The position numbers and the translations under genes are program-made. From Pseudomonadota bacterium (lineage in GTDB: Bacteria > Pseudomonadota > Gammaproteobacteria > Xanthomonadales > Xanthomonadaceae): a DNA stretch of 7,779 nt. The notes under the pieces are model-generated. The model was not told the DNA's origin. It made no database searches and saw only the letters and a program-made list of their open reading frames with translations. Below are positions 1 to 7,779 of the stretch, piece after piece. Numbering within the stretch: the first letter of the stretch is position 1; every line of letters starts with the position of its first letter. The stretch covers positions 1-7,779 of the forward strand of contig JAFAFD010000468.1 in assembly GCA_023423675.1 (NCBI GenBank), in the 5' to 3' direction.

Positions 1-1
1 T

Positions 2-60
2 GAATTCTTTGAAATCTGTGGAACGCTTTGCAGCCCTGCCCTGCAGATTTCAAGCAATTC
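2..60. repeat. Palindromic element, copy 1
   Basis: The left arm GAATTCTTTGAAATCTG (2-18) and right arm CAGATTTCAAGCAATTC (44-60) are reverse complements at 15 of 17 positions, separated by 25 nt. The arms are AT-rich within a GC-rich region. No T-tract follows, so it does not look like an intrinsic terminator. A second copy with the same 25-nt spacer lies at 119-178. The GTAG tetranucleotide typical of Stenotrophomonas SMAG repeats is absent from the arms, so I leave it unclassified. Confidence 0.7.
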
Positions 61-118
61 GCGGCGACCTCGGCTGCTGCCCCGGCTGCGACGCACGGAT
101 ACGGTTCCACGCTGGGCT

Positions 119-178
119 GAAATTCGCTGGATTCTGAGGGCGAGGACCCTGACCGGTTCCGCAGATTTCAAGAAATCC
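119..178. repeat. Palindromic element, copy 2 (one arm degenerate)
   Basis: The right arm CAGATTTCAAGAAATCC (162-178) matches the right arm of copy 1 closely. The left arm (119-136, GAAATTCGCTGGATTCTG) is degenerate, with about 13 matches and one inserted base against the copy 1 left arm. The spacer between the arms is again 25 nt. Including the flanking GTTCC, 156-178 is the reverse complement of 2-24 at 19 of 23 positions. The repeated architecture suggests duplication of one element followed by divergence. Confidence 0.6.
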
Positions 179-220
179 AGGCCTCGCCAGCGCCCCTGTC
201 GCATGGATTCGTCGCAGCGT

Positions 221-234
221 TTTCCACGTGGACC
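221..234. other. Degenerate parS-like palindrome
   Basis: The 14-mer TTTCCACGTGGACC matches GTTCCACGTGGAAC at 12 of 14 positions and keeps the central CCACGTGG. It lies 573 bp upstream of the first perfect copy inside recF, on a similar spacing to the gap between the two perfect copies (624 bp). It may be a weak ParB site or a decayed one. Confidence 0.45.
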
Positions 235-362
235 GTTTGGACTGACGGGACCTGCCAACTCCACCCGCAAGGGGCTGCCCGCAACGGCGGTCTTGACCGA
301 TGCAGTAAGCTGATGGATTCCCTGCCCTGCTACCGCCCCGAGCGGATGGTCTCCCGCGTCCC

Positions 363-1457
363 ATGCTGATCCGCCGCCTCGCCTTGAACCAACTGCGCCG
401 CTTCAGTGCCGTGGAACTGTCACCCCAGCCGGGCTTGAACCTGCTGACCGGCGACAACGGTGCGGGCAAGACCAGTGTGCTCGAGGCCCTGCATCTGATG
501 GCCTATGGCCGCAGCTTCCGTGGCCGGGTGCGCGATGGCCTGGTCCGCCAGGGCCAGGAAGCGCTGGAAATCTTCGTGGAATGGGACGAACAGCGCGCCG
601 ATCGCCCGCCGCACCGCCGCAAGGCCGGTCTTCGCCATAGCGGGCAGGAATGGAAGGGCCGCCTGGACGGCGAAGACGTTGCCCAGCTCGGCAATCTCTG
701 CGCGGCGTTGGCCGTTGTGACGTTTGAACCGGGCAGCCACGCCCTGGTCAGCGGTGGTGGCGAACCGCGTCGTCGTTTCCTCGATTGGGGCCTGTTCCAC
801 GTGGAACCAGACTTCCTTTCGCTGTGGCGCCGGTACTCCCGGGCACTCAAGCAACGCAATGCCCTGTTGAAGCAGGGCGGGCCCTCACGGATGCTGGATA
901 CCTGGGACCACGAGCTGGCTGAAGCGGGTGAACCGCTGACCAGCCGCCGCCAGCACTACCTGGAACGGCTGCAGGAACGGGCGATTGCCTTGGCAACCGC
1001 ACTGGCACCGCAGTTGGGCATCCAGGGCCTGGATCTCAGCCCGGGCTGGCGTCGGCACGAACTGCCGCTGGCCGATGCGCTGCTGCTGGCCCGCGATCGC
1101 GACCGCCAGGCCGGTTACACCTCGGTGGGTCCGCACCGGGCCGACTGGAGCGTGGATTTCCACAGCATTCCCGGCCGGGATGCGCTCTCACGTGGCCAGG
1201 CTAAGCTCACTGCCCTCGCCTGCCTGCTGGCCCAGGCCGAGGATTACGCCGAACAGCGCGGACAATGGCCGGTCATCGCCCTGGACGACCTGGCATCGGA
1301 GCTGGATCGCACCCATCAGGCCCGGGTCCTCGAGCGTCTGCTGGCCGGTCCGGCACAGATCTTCGTAACGGCCACCGAGACCCCGGCGGCCCTGGTGGAT
1401 CTCACCGACATCACCCGGTTCCACGTGGAACATGCGCAGATTGTGGCTGTGCCATAG
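363..1457 (+). CDS. recF: RecF, DNA replication and repair ATPase
   Basis: RecF is a cytoplasmic SMC/ABC-like ATPase that binds gapped DNA and, with RecO and RecR, helps load RecA at single-strand gaps. The 364-residue product has the usual RecF length. It shows Walker A GDNGAGKT (30-37), the ABC signature LSRGQ (275-279) and Walker B with VIALDD (304-309) followed by the D-loop-like SELD (312-315). The ATG at 363 gives the normal RecF N-terminus (MLIRRLALNQLRRF, with a basic start and the hydrophobic strand before Walker A). The ribosome-binding site is poor: only GAGCGGA at 340-346, too far upstream. The dnaN-recF-gyrB order supports the identity. Unusually, two perfect parS-type palindromes sit in the reading frame, each encoding Phe-His-Val-Glu (145-148 and 353-356). 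Confidence 0.97.
   Translation: MLIRRLALNQLRRFSAVELSPQPGLNLLTGDNGAGKTSVLEALHLMAYGRSFRGRVRDGLVRQGQEALEIFVEWDEQRADRPPHRRKAGLRHSGQEWKGRLDGEDVAQLGNLCAALAVVTFEPGSHALVSGGGEPRRRFLDWGLFHVEPDFLSLWRRYSRALKQRNALLKQGGPSRMLDTWDHELAEAGEPLTSRRQHYLERLQERAIALATALAPQLGIQGLDLSPGWRRHELPLADALLLARDRDRQAGYTSVGPHRADWSVDFHSIPGRDALSRGQAKLTALACLLAQAEDYAEQRGQWPVIALDDLASELDRTHQARVLERLLAGPAQIFVTATETPAALVDLTDITRFHVEHAQIVAVP
794..807. other. parS: Probable parS site 1, inside recF
   Basis: This is a perfect 14-bp palindrome, GTTCCACGTGGAAC, identical to the core of chromosomal parS sites bound by ParB in Pseudomonas and close to the Bacillus consensus. ParB loads at such sites, spreads as a CTP-dependent clamp and organises origin segregation with ParA and SMC/MukB-type complexes. 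It lies within recF and reads as Phe-His-Val-Glu. The location near dnaN, recF and gyrB is where parS clusters are expected. ParB binding itself is inferred. Confidence 0.85.
1418..1431. other. parS: Probable parS site 2, near the recF 3' end
   Basis: This is a second perfect GTTCCACGTGGAAC palindrome, 624 bp downstream of the first. It again falls in the recF frame as Phe-His-Val-Glu, ending 24 bp before the recF stop codon. An exact 14-mer occurring twice in under 8 kb, with the same codons chosen both times, is not expected by chance. Confidence 0.85.
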
Positions 1458-1486
1458 TGGCTACATCAGGGCCTGCGGGGCCCGGC

Positions 1487-4029
<2,543 letters not shown>

Positions 4030-4044
4030 CACGCTTCGACCGTG

Positions 4045-4073
4045 GCCGGTGCGCGGGGATGCGCGCCGGCTTT
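4045..4073 (+). terminator. Intrinsic terminator-like hairpin after gyrB
   Basis: GCCGGTGCGC (4045-4054) pairs with GCGCGCCGGC (4061-4070) through ten pairs, one of them G-U, around a GGGGAT loop, and TTT follows at once. It begins 15 nt after the gyrB stop and ends 23 nt before the next ATG. The short T-tract suggests incomplete termination, so some readthrough into the CPBP gene is plausible. Confidence 0.6.
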
Positions 4074-4096
4074 CGCCCTCTGATCGCAGGTAATCG

Positions 4097-4942
4097 ATGT
4101 CCGCTTCCGTCCCGGTATCCGCCCCGCCGCCCGTTCCGCCAGCCTCGGCTGCGCCGCGCCGCGGTTCGCCCGTGGCAGGCTTCCTCATCGATCTGGGCAT
4201 CGGCGCCGCCACGCTGTTCATCCTCAGCCTGGTTGCTGGCCTGGCGTGGGGCCTGTATCGCGGCATCCAGGTCGGCTACGCCAACGCGAAGAACAACGGC
4301 GCGGGTATCGACCCGTCCAGCGTGACCGAAGCGCTGGGCACGCCCGGTGCCCTGGCACAGGTGCTGATGGCCCTGGTGTCGACCGGTGGCGCGGCGCTGC
4401 TGCTGTATTTCCTGCGGCGGCCGGCCAATGCCGCCGAACGGCAGGCCTCGGCGCAGGCACTGCGGCGCCCGTCCACCTGGGGCTGGACCCTGCTGGTGGC
4501 CACGCTGATCGTGATCGGCAGCAATGGCATCGCCTTCCTGGCCAAGCAGTTCGGCGTCGAACCGGTGCCGACCAACCTGGCGCTGATGCAGCACGCCATC
4601 GAGCGTTTCCCGCTGTTTCTGGTGCTGTTTGCGGTGGTGCTGGCGCCGGCCTACGAGGAACTGCTGTTCCGCCGCGTGCTGTTCGGCCGCCTGTGGCAGG
4701 CCGGCCGACCCTGGCTGGGTGTGCTGCTCAGCAGCCTGGCCTTCGCCCTGATCCATGAGATTCCCGGTACCAGCGCCAACGGCCCGGCCGAGATCGCCCA
4801 GCTGTGGCTGGTCTACGGTGGCATGGGCGCCGCGTTCTGCTGGCTCTACCGGCGCACCGGGACGCTGTGGGCGGCGATCATCGCGCACGGCTTGAACAAC
4901 GCCGTGGCCTTGGCCGCGCTGATGTTCTTCGGGTCAATGTAA
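4097..4942 (+). CDS. CPBP-family intramembrane metalloprotease (Rce1/CAAX-like)
   Basis: This is a polytopic inner-membrane protein of 281 residues with the CPBP (CAAX protease/bacteriocin-processing, Abi) motifs. Motif 1 is EELLFRR (187-193, with the Glu-Glu pair and Arg), motif 2 is FALIH (216-220) and motif 3 is HGLNN (264-268). These supply the Glu and His residues of the Rce1-type active site. About six to seven hydrophobic segments follow a proline- and alanine-rich N-terminal tail of some 25 residues, the first membrane segment spanning about 27-53. Bacterial members are mostly uncharacterised, and the substrate cannot be told from sequence. The ATG at 4097 is preceded by GCAGG (4086-4090) at good spacing. 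It follows the gyrB terminator hairpin, and no separate promoter is obvious. Confidence 0.92.
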   Translation: MSASVPVSAPPPVPPASAAPRRGSPVAGFLIDLGIGAATLFILSLVAGLAWGLYRGIQVGYANAKNNGAGIDPSSVTEALGTPGALAQVLMALVSTGGAALLLYFLRRPANAAERQASAQALRRPSTWGWTLLVATLIVIGSNGIAFLAKQFGVEPVPTNLALMQHAIERFPLFLVLFAVVLAPAYEELLFRRVLFGRLWQAGRPWLGVLLSSLAFALIHEIPGTSANGPAEIAQLWLVYGGMGAAFCWLYRRTGTLWAAIIAHGLNNAVALAALMFFGSM

Positions 4943-4954
4943 GGCCTTGGCCGG

Positions 4955-4985
4955 TTGACGAAAAATTAAGCGGGCCCAGTACACA
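4955..4985 (+). promoter_or_regulatory. Possible promoter of the M48 protease gene
   Basis: TTGACG (4955-4960) resembles a -35 hexamer at five of six positions. TACACA (4980-4985) is the best -10 candidate at a long 19-bp spacing. It lies in the short gap between the CPBP stop and the M48 start. The -10 is weak, so this is a tentative call. Confidence 0.35.
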
Positions 4986-5001
4986 CTGCCTGCATGAACA
5001 C

Positions 5002-5007
5002 GGGGGA
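5002..5007 (+). promoter_or_regulatory. Ribosome-binding site deciding the M48 start
   Basis: GGGGGA lies four bases before the ATG at 5012. An in-frame ATG at 4994 would have no such site and would place six polar residues (MNTGDS) before the signal peptide. The site therefore favours 5012. Confidence 0.6.
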
Positions 5008-5011
5008 TTCC

Positions 5012-5818
5012 ATGAAATCACTGTTGCTTGCCCTGCTCATCACCGTGCTGGTGGCTGCCTGCGCCACCACCACCTCACCCACCGGCCGCCGGCAGATGGT
5101 TGGCGGCGTGTCGCAGGCACAGCTGGACCAGTTGGGCGCGCAGGCGTTCGCGGAAACCAAGCAGAAGGAAAAGATCAGCACCGACGGCCGCCAGAACGCG
5201 TACGTGCAGTGCGTGGTCAATGCGCTGGTCGCGCAGCTGCCTGCTCAGTACCGGGGCGTACGGTGGGAAACGGCGGTGTTTGTCGACAAGGAACCCAACG
5301 CCTTTGCCCTGCCTGGCGGCAAGGTTGGCGTGAACACCGGCATCTTCACTGTCGCCAAGAACCAGGATCAGCTGGCAGCGGTCATCGGCCATGAAATCGG
5401 CCATGTCATCGCCCGCCACCACGAAGAACGCATCACCCGGCAGATGGGCGCGCAGACGGGCCTGTCCGTGCTGGGTGCATTGGCGGGTGCTGCCTACGGC
5501 GAAGGCGCCGCCAGTACGGTCAACCAGCTGGGCGGTACCGCTGCCCAGACCGCGTTCCTGCTGCCCGGCTCACGTACCCAGGAATCGGAGGCCGATGTGA
5601 TCGGCCAGCGCCTGATGGCCGATGCCGGTTTCAACCCGGCGCAGGCGGTTGATCTGTGGCAGAACATGATGGCCGCCAGTGGCGGACGCAGCCCGCAATG
5701 GCTGTCCACCCACCCCGATCCGGCCAACCGCATCCGCGAACTGCAGCGCGATGCGCCGTCGCTCGCACCCGCTTATCAGCAGGCCCAGGCCGCCGGTCGC
5801 AGGCCAAAGTGTGGCTGA
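5012..5818 (+). CDS. M48 metalloprotease lipoprotein, LoiP-like
   Basis: This is a zinc metalloprotease of the M48 (Ste24/HtpX/Oma1) family, 268 residues from the ATG at 5012. A lipoprotein signal peptide ends in the lipobox VAAC with Cys17 as the lipidated residue. The residue after it is Ala rather than Asp, which favours outer-membrane sorting. The active site is HEIGH (127-131). Glu193 in ESEAD is the likely third zinc ligand, and the C-terminal LSTHPDPANRI (231-241) is typical of bacterial M48 proteins. Length and lack of a TPR tail fit E. coli LoiP/YcaL better than BepA, which is about 490 residues with C-terminal TPRs. Family members take part in quality control of outer-membrane proteins. 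The substrate here is inferred only by analogy. Confidence 0.93.
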   Translation: MKSLLLALLITVLVAACATTTSPTGRRQMVGGVSQAQLDQLGAQAFAETKQKEKISTDGRQNAYVQCVVNALVAQLPAQYRGVRWETAVFVDKEPNAFALPGGKVGVNTGIFTVAKNQDQLAAVIGHEIGHVIARHHEERITRQMGAQTGLSVLGALAGAAYGEGAASTVNQLGGTAAQTAFLLPGSRTQESEADVIGQRLMADAGFNPAQAVDLWQNMMAASGGRSPQWLSTHPDPANRIRELQRDAPSLAPAYQQAQAAGRRPKCG

Positions 5819-5949
5819 GTGCGCAGATTCATGCTGTATTGCAGCACATAAAACGATTTCTCACGCCATCTGTTTCTGATACGTTTGGCGGCTCAGATTT
5901 TTCTGACAGTCCGACTTTGCCGCTGACGGCGGTTCGATCGAGGTGAACG
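5819..5949. other. M48-TPR intergenic region with small palindromes
   Basis: This 131-bp gap is more AT-rich than its surroundings. It contains the hairpin TGCTG-tattg-CAGCA (5832-5846), the palindrome TCAGA-tttt-TCTGA (5893-5906) and GCCG-ctga-CGGC (5919-5930) close to the ribosome-binding site. None has a terminator T-tract. I could not find a convincing sigma-70 promoter, although the composition suggests one may start here. Confidence 0.4.
5940..5945 (+). promoter_or_regulatory. Ribosome-binding site of the TPR gene
   Basis: GAGGTG ends four bases before the ATG at 5950. It is the strongest Shine-Dalgarno sequence in the window and suggests efficient translation of the TPR protein. Confidence 0.65.
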
Positions 5950-7140
5950 ATGATTTTCCGCAACCACAAAGCTGTGCTTTCCGTCCTCATCGCGACCGCC
6001 CTGACCGGCGCCGTGGTCACCGATGTCTTCGCGCAGTCCTCGCGTTCGTCCGAGCGCGGCAACCGCGGTGGCAAGCAGCAGGCCAAGGCCGAAGTCCTGT
6101 ACCCGAATGCCACGCGTGAGGAGCCGAAGGAAAAGGCGTCCGCGAAGATGGGCAAGCAGCTGCAGAAGCTGATTGACAGCTACAACGACCAGAAGTTCCC
6201 GGAGACCCTGCAGATTGCAGGCGAGATCCTGGGCAACAGCGCGTCGAACAACTACGACAAGTCGCTGGCCGCGCAGCTGGCTTCGCAGGCTGCTTACCAG
6301 AGCGACGACACCGCCGGTGCCATCGGCTACCTGAAGCAGGCGCTGCAGCTCAACGGTCTGGACAACAACGGCCACTACCAGTCGATGCTGATGCTGGGCC
6401 AGCTGCAGCTGCAGGAAGACCAGACCGCCGAGGGCCTGGTCACGCTGGACAAGTACTTCGCCGAGACCAAGTCGAACAAGCCGGAAGAGCTGGTTGCCAA
6501 GGGCCAGGCGCTGTACCAGCTGCAGCGTTACCAGGAAGCCATTCCGGTGCTGCAGCAGGCCATCGCCGGCGCGACCGAGCCGAAGGACAACTGGAACCAG
6601 CTGCTGATGGCTGCCCTGTCCGAAGCCGGCCAGACCGGTGAAGCGGTCAAGACCGCCGAAGCCCTGGCAGCGAAGAACCCGAACGACAAGAAAGCGCAGC
6701 TGAACCTGGCCAACATGTACATGCAGGCCGATCAGATGCCGAAGGCCGCCGCGGTGATGGACAAGCTGCGCAGCAGCGGCCAGCTCACCGAAGAGCGCGA
6801 GTACAAGCAGCTGTACTCGATCTACGCCAACACCGAGAACAAGGAAAAGGACGTCATCGCGGTCATCAACGAAGGGTTGCAGAAGGGCATCCTGAAGCCG
6901 GACTACCAGGTTTACCTGGCTCTGGCCCAGTCCTACTACTACTCCGACCAGGTGCCGCAGGCGATCGAGGCGTGGCAGAAGGCCGCCCCGCTGTCCAAGG
7001 ATGGTGAGACTTACCTGAACCTGGCACGCGTCCTGCATGCCGAAGGTCGCGTTCCGGAGGCCAAGAAGGCCGCCCAGGAAGCTCTGGCGAAGGGCGTGAA
7101 GAACCAGGCTGATGCCAAGAAAATCATCAACCTGAAGTAA
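5950..7140 (+). CDS. Secreted tetratricopeptide-repeat protein upstream of tonB
   Basis: The 396-residue product begins with a Sec signal peptide: basic MIFRNHK, a hydrophobic core, and probable cleavage after VFA (Ala28). No lipobox is present, so it is probably soluble in the periplasm. A short basic Gly/Arg-rich linker follows. The rest is helical repeats with the TPR pattern of small residues and a helix-ending proline. The clearest are about 104-135, 178-205 (YQLQRYQEAIPVLQQA), 249-273 (LANMYMQADQMPKAAAVMDK), 318-347 (LAQSYYYSDQVPQAIEAWQK) and 351-383. TPR proteins are scaffolds and no catalytic motif is seen. It sits 143 bp upstream of tonB but is separated by a hairpin and a new promoter. 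Related genomes keep a gene at this position. A partnership with the TonB system is inference from position. Confidence 0.85.
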   Translation: MIFRNHKAVLSVLIATALTGAVVTDVFAQSSRSSERGNRGGKQQAKAEVLYPNATREEPKEKASAKMGKQLQKLIDSYNDQKFPETLQIAGEILGNSASNNYDKSLAAQLASQAAYQSDDTAGAIGYLKQALQLNGLDNNGHYQSMLMLGQLQLQEDQTAEGLVTLDKYFAETKSNKPEELVAKGQALYQLQRYQEAIPVLQQAIAGATEPKDNWNQLLMAALSEAGQTGEAVKTAEALAAKNPNDKKAQLNLANMYMQADQMPKAAAVMDKLRSSGQLTEEREYKQLYSIYANTENKEKDVIAVINEGLQKGILKPDYQVYLALAQSYYYSDQVPQAIEAWQKAAPLSKDGETYLNLARVLHAEGRVPEAKKAAQEALAKGVKNQADAKKIINLK

Positions 7141-7152
7141 GTAGGAATAACG

Positions 7153-7192
7153 CCTGAATGCCTGCACAGCTGATGCGCAGGCGCTCAGGATT
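7153..7192 (+). terminator. Terminator-like hairpin after the TPR gene
   Basis: CCTGA (7153-7157) pairs with TCAGG (7185-7189), and GCCTGC (7160-7165) pairs with GCAGGC (7177-7182). The two helices stack across one A-C mismatch and one T-G wobble, with an 11-nt loop. The T-tract is very short (ATT), so termination is likely partial or needs Rho. Confidence 0.5.
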
Positions 7193-7200
7193 GGTATAAG
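7192..7200 (+). promoter_or_regulatory. tonB promoter, extended -10 (TGGTATAAG)
   Basis: TATAAG (7195-7200) matches the -10 consensus at five of six positions and carries the upstream TG of an extended -10, nearly the same as the gyrB promoter at 1487-1495. No clear -35 is present. Transcription would start near 7207, giving a leader of about 77 nt. No recognisable Fur box overlaps it. Confidence 0.6.
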
Positions 7201-7213
7201 CTTGGAGGTTCCT

Positions 7214-7230
7214 GCGGTGTCATGCACCGC
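7214..7230 (+). promoter_or_regulatory. Hairpin in the tonB leader
   Basis: GCGGTG (7214-7219) and CACCGC (7225-7230) form a perfect 6-bp stem around the loop TCATG, within the predicted 5' leader of tonB. No T-tract follows. A role in mRNA stability or translation is possible but not shown. Confidence 0.4.
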
Positions 7231-7236
7231 TGATCA

Positions 7237-7264
7237 GGGATTCCGCCCCCGGGATTCCGGCCCC
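7237..7264 (+). repeat. Tandem 14-bp duplication in the tonB leader
   Basis: GGGATTCCGCCCCC (7237-7250) is followed directly by GGGATTCCGGCCCC (7251-7264), identical at 13 of 14 positions. It lies 20 bp before the tonB ATG. The copy number could vary between strains. Confidence 0.7.
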
Positions 7265-7283
7265 ACTATTGAGCTCTTGGCGC

Positions 7284-7779
7284 ATGACGGAACAACTAGT
7301 CGTTCACCGGTACGAACAAACTGAAGAATCGGGGCTGAGCTGGCCGCGCATCTTCGGCATCGCGTTTGTAATCGCCCTGCATCTGGCCGCCTTCATGATG
7401 CTCCTGATCCCCGCCGTGGCCCCCAAGGCCGTGGCTGAGAAGGAGCGCAACGTCATGGTGACCATCGTCGACGCGCCGCCGCCGCCTCCGCCGCCGCCGC
7501 CGCCGCCGCCGCCGCAGGACACCCCGCCGCCGCCGGTGAAGAACCTGTCGCCGCCGAAGCCCTCGCCCGTCCCGCCGCCGCCGCAGGCGCCGGTCGTCGA
7601 CGTGCCGGAGCCGCGCCCGAACGACATCGTCACCCCGCCGTCGCCGCCGTCGCCGCCGTCGCCGCCCGCCTCGATCGAGGCCAGCGTCGACATCTCGTCG
7701 AAGGCCATGAATCCGCCGCGCTACCCGCCGGCCGCTTTCCGCGCTGGTATCCAGGGCGAAGTGATCCTGATCATTGATG
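7284..7779 (+). CDS. tonB: TonB energy transducer, 5' part (cut by window end)
   Basis: TonB is anchored in the inner membrane with ExbB/ExbD and carries proton-motive energy across the periplasm to outer-membrane receptors. The first 165 residues are present. A short cytoplasmic tail (MTEQLVVHRYEQ) precedes one membrane segment (about 23-45) that contains His33, matching the conserved His of E. coli TonB (His20). The SxxxH Ser is replaced by Val29. A proline-rich periplasmic spacer follows: 13 consecutive prolines at 65-77, more PP motifs, and three S-P-P units near 120-128. The C-terminal receptor-binding domain begins at NPPRYPPAAFRAGIQGEV (143-160) and runs off the window. The ATG at 7284 gives the N-terminus known from Xanthomonas TonB; its ribosome-binding site is weak. 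exbB and exbD are expected just downstream. Confidence 0.95.
   Translation, partial: MTEQLVVHRYEQTEESGLSWPRIFGIAFVIALHLAAFMMLLIPAVAPKAVAEKERNVMVTIVDAPPPPPPPPPPPPPQDTPPPPVKNLSPPKPSPVPPPPQAPVVDVPEPRPNDIVTPPSPPSPPSPPASIEASVDISSKAMNPPRYPPAAFRAGIQGEVILIID
7488..7514 (+). repeat. (CCG)9 microsatellite in tonB
   Basis: Nine uninterrupted CCG codons follow three CCG and one CCT codon, together encoding 13 prolines. A triplet repeat can change length by slippage without shifting the reading frame, so it could alter the spacer length of TonB. Confidence 0.8.
7641..7667 (+). repeat. Three 9-bp Ser-Pro-Pro repeats in tonB
   Basis: The unit TCGCCGCCG occurs three times in tandem, the last ending in CCC, and encodes Ser-Pro-Pro three times. 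It extends the rigid proline-rich spacer just before the C-terminal domain. Confidence 0.7.

Larger units (their letters stand above)
1..362. other. Gene-free region upstream of recF, with repeats
   Basis: I see no convincing gene here. The only long open frame runs on the minus strand through into recF and has no family resemblance. The stretch holds two copies of an inverted-repeat element (2-60 and 119-178) and a degenerate parS-like palindrome at 221-234. In this family dnaN lies upstream of recF, so this is probably the dnaN-recF spacer; the window opens with TGA, which might be the dnaN stop, but one codon cannot prove it. No clear DnaA-box cluster is present (the nearest match, TTTTCCACG at 220-228, overlaps the parS-like site) and no convincing -35/-10 pair for recF is visible. 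Confidence 0.6.

Noticed and set aside
1..3. TGA as the dnaN stop codon
   Set aside because: A single codon at the window edge cannot be assigned without the upstream sequence.
1..362. oriC
   Set aside because: No cluster of DnaA boxes or AT-rich unwinding region is visible; in related genomes the origin is near dnaA, outside this window.
1185..1198. CACGTG core in recF as a further parS site
   Set aside because: Only 8 of 14 bases match the palindrome.
1469..1483. GGGCC/GGCCC hairpin as a recF terminator
   Set aside because: The stem is only 5 bp, has no T-tract, and lies directly in front of the gyrB -10 element.
4994..5011. Upstream ATG for the M48 protease
   Set aside because: It has no ribosome-binding site and would put a polar stretch ahead of the lipoprotein signal peptide.
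5893..7227. A 444-codon minus-strand open frame opposite the TPR gene
   Set aside because: It is the antisense shadow of a codon-biased gene, with no ribosome-binding site or recognisable domain.
7304..7708. Minus-strand glycine-rich open frame opposite tonB
   Set aside because: The glycine runs are the reverse complement of the proline codons of TonB.

Overview
All genes here lie on the + strand, and the window has the GC-rich composition and gene order of the replication-origin region of a gammaproteobacterium of the Xanthomonadaceae. The RecF, GyrB and TonB sequences read most like Stenotrophomonas (S. maltophilia complex), with Xanthomonas the next best match. That assignment is from memory of these families and was not checked by search.

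Layout. 1-362 is a gene-free stretch with two copies of a palindromic element and a degenerate parS-like site; it probably follows dnaN, which is outside the window. recF (363-1457) carries two perfect GTTCCACGTGGAAC palindromes, the core of chromosomal parS, inside its coding sequence. gyrB (1570-4029) has its own extended -10 promoter and is followed by a hairpin terminator. Then come a CPBP-family intramembrane protease (4097-4942), an M48 metalloprotease lipoprotein of LoiP type (5012-5818), a secreted TPR-repeat protein (5950-7140), a terminator-like hairpin, and the 5' part of tonB (7284 to the window end), which has an extended -10 promoter and an unusually long proline run.

How it fits together. 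The left half is DNA replication, repair and topology (RecF, GyrB), with sites that probably load ParB for origin segregation. The right half is envelope biology: an inner-membrane protease, an outer-membrane-type lipoprotein protease, a periplasmic TPR protein and the TonB energy transducer. In related genomes tonB is followed by exbB and exbD genes, which lie beyond this window.

No new defence system, mobile element, CRISPR array or RNA gene is visible. The points most worth checking are the parS sites embedded in recF, the duplicated palindrome upstream of recF, a natural glutamine at the coumarin-contact arginine of GyrB, the TPR-TonB pairing, and the 13-proline run of TonB with its CCG microsatellite.
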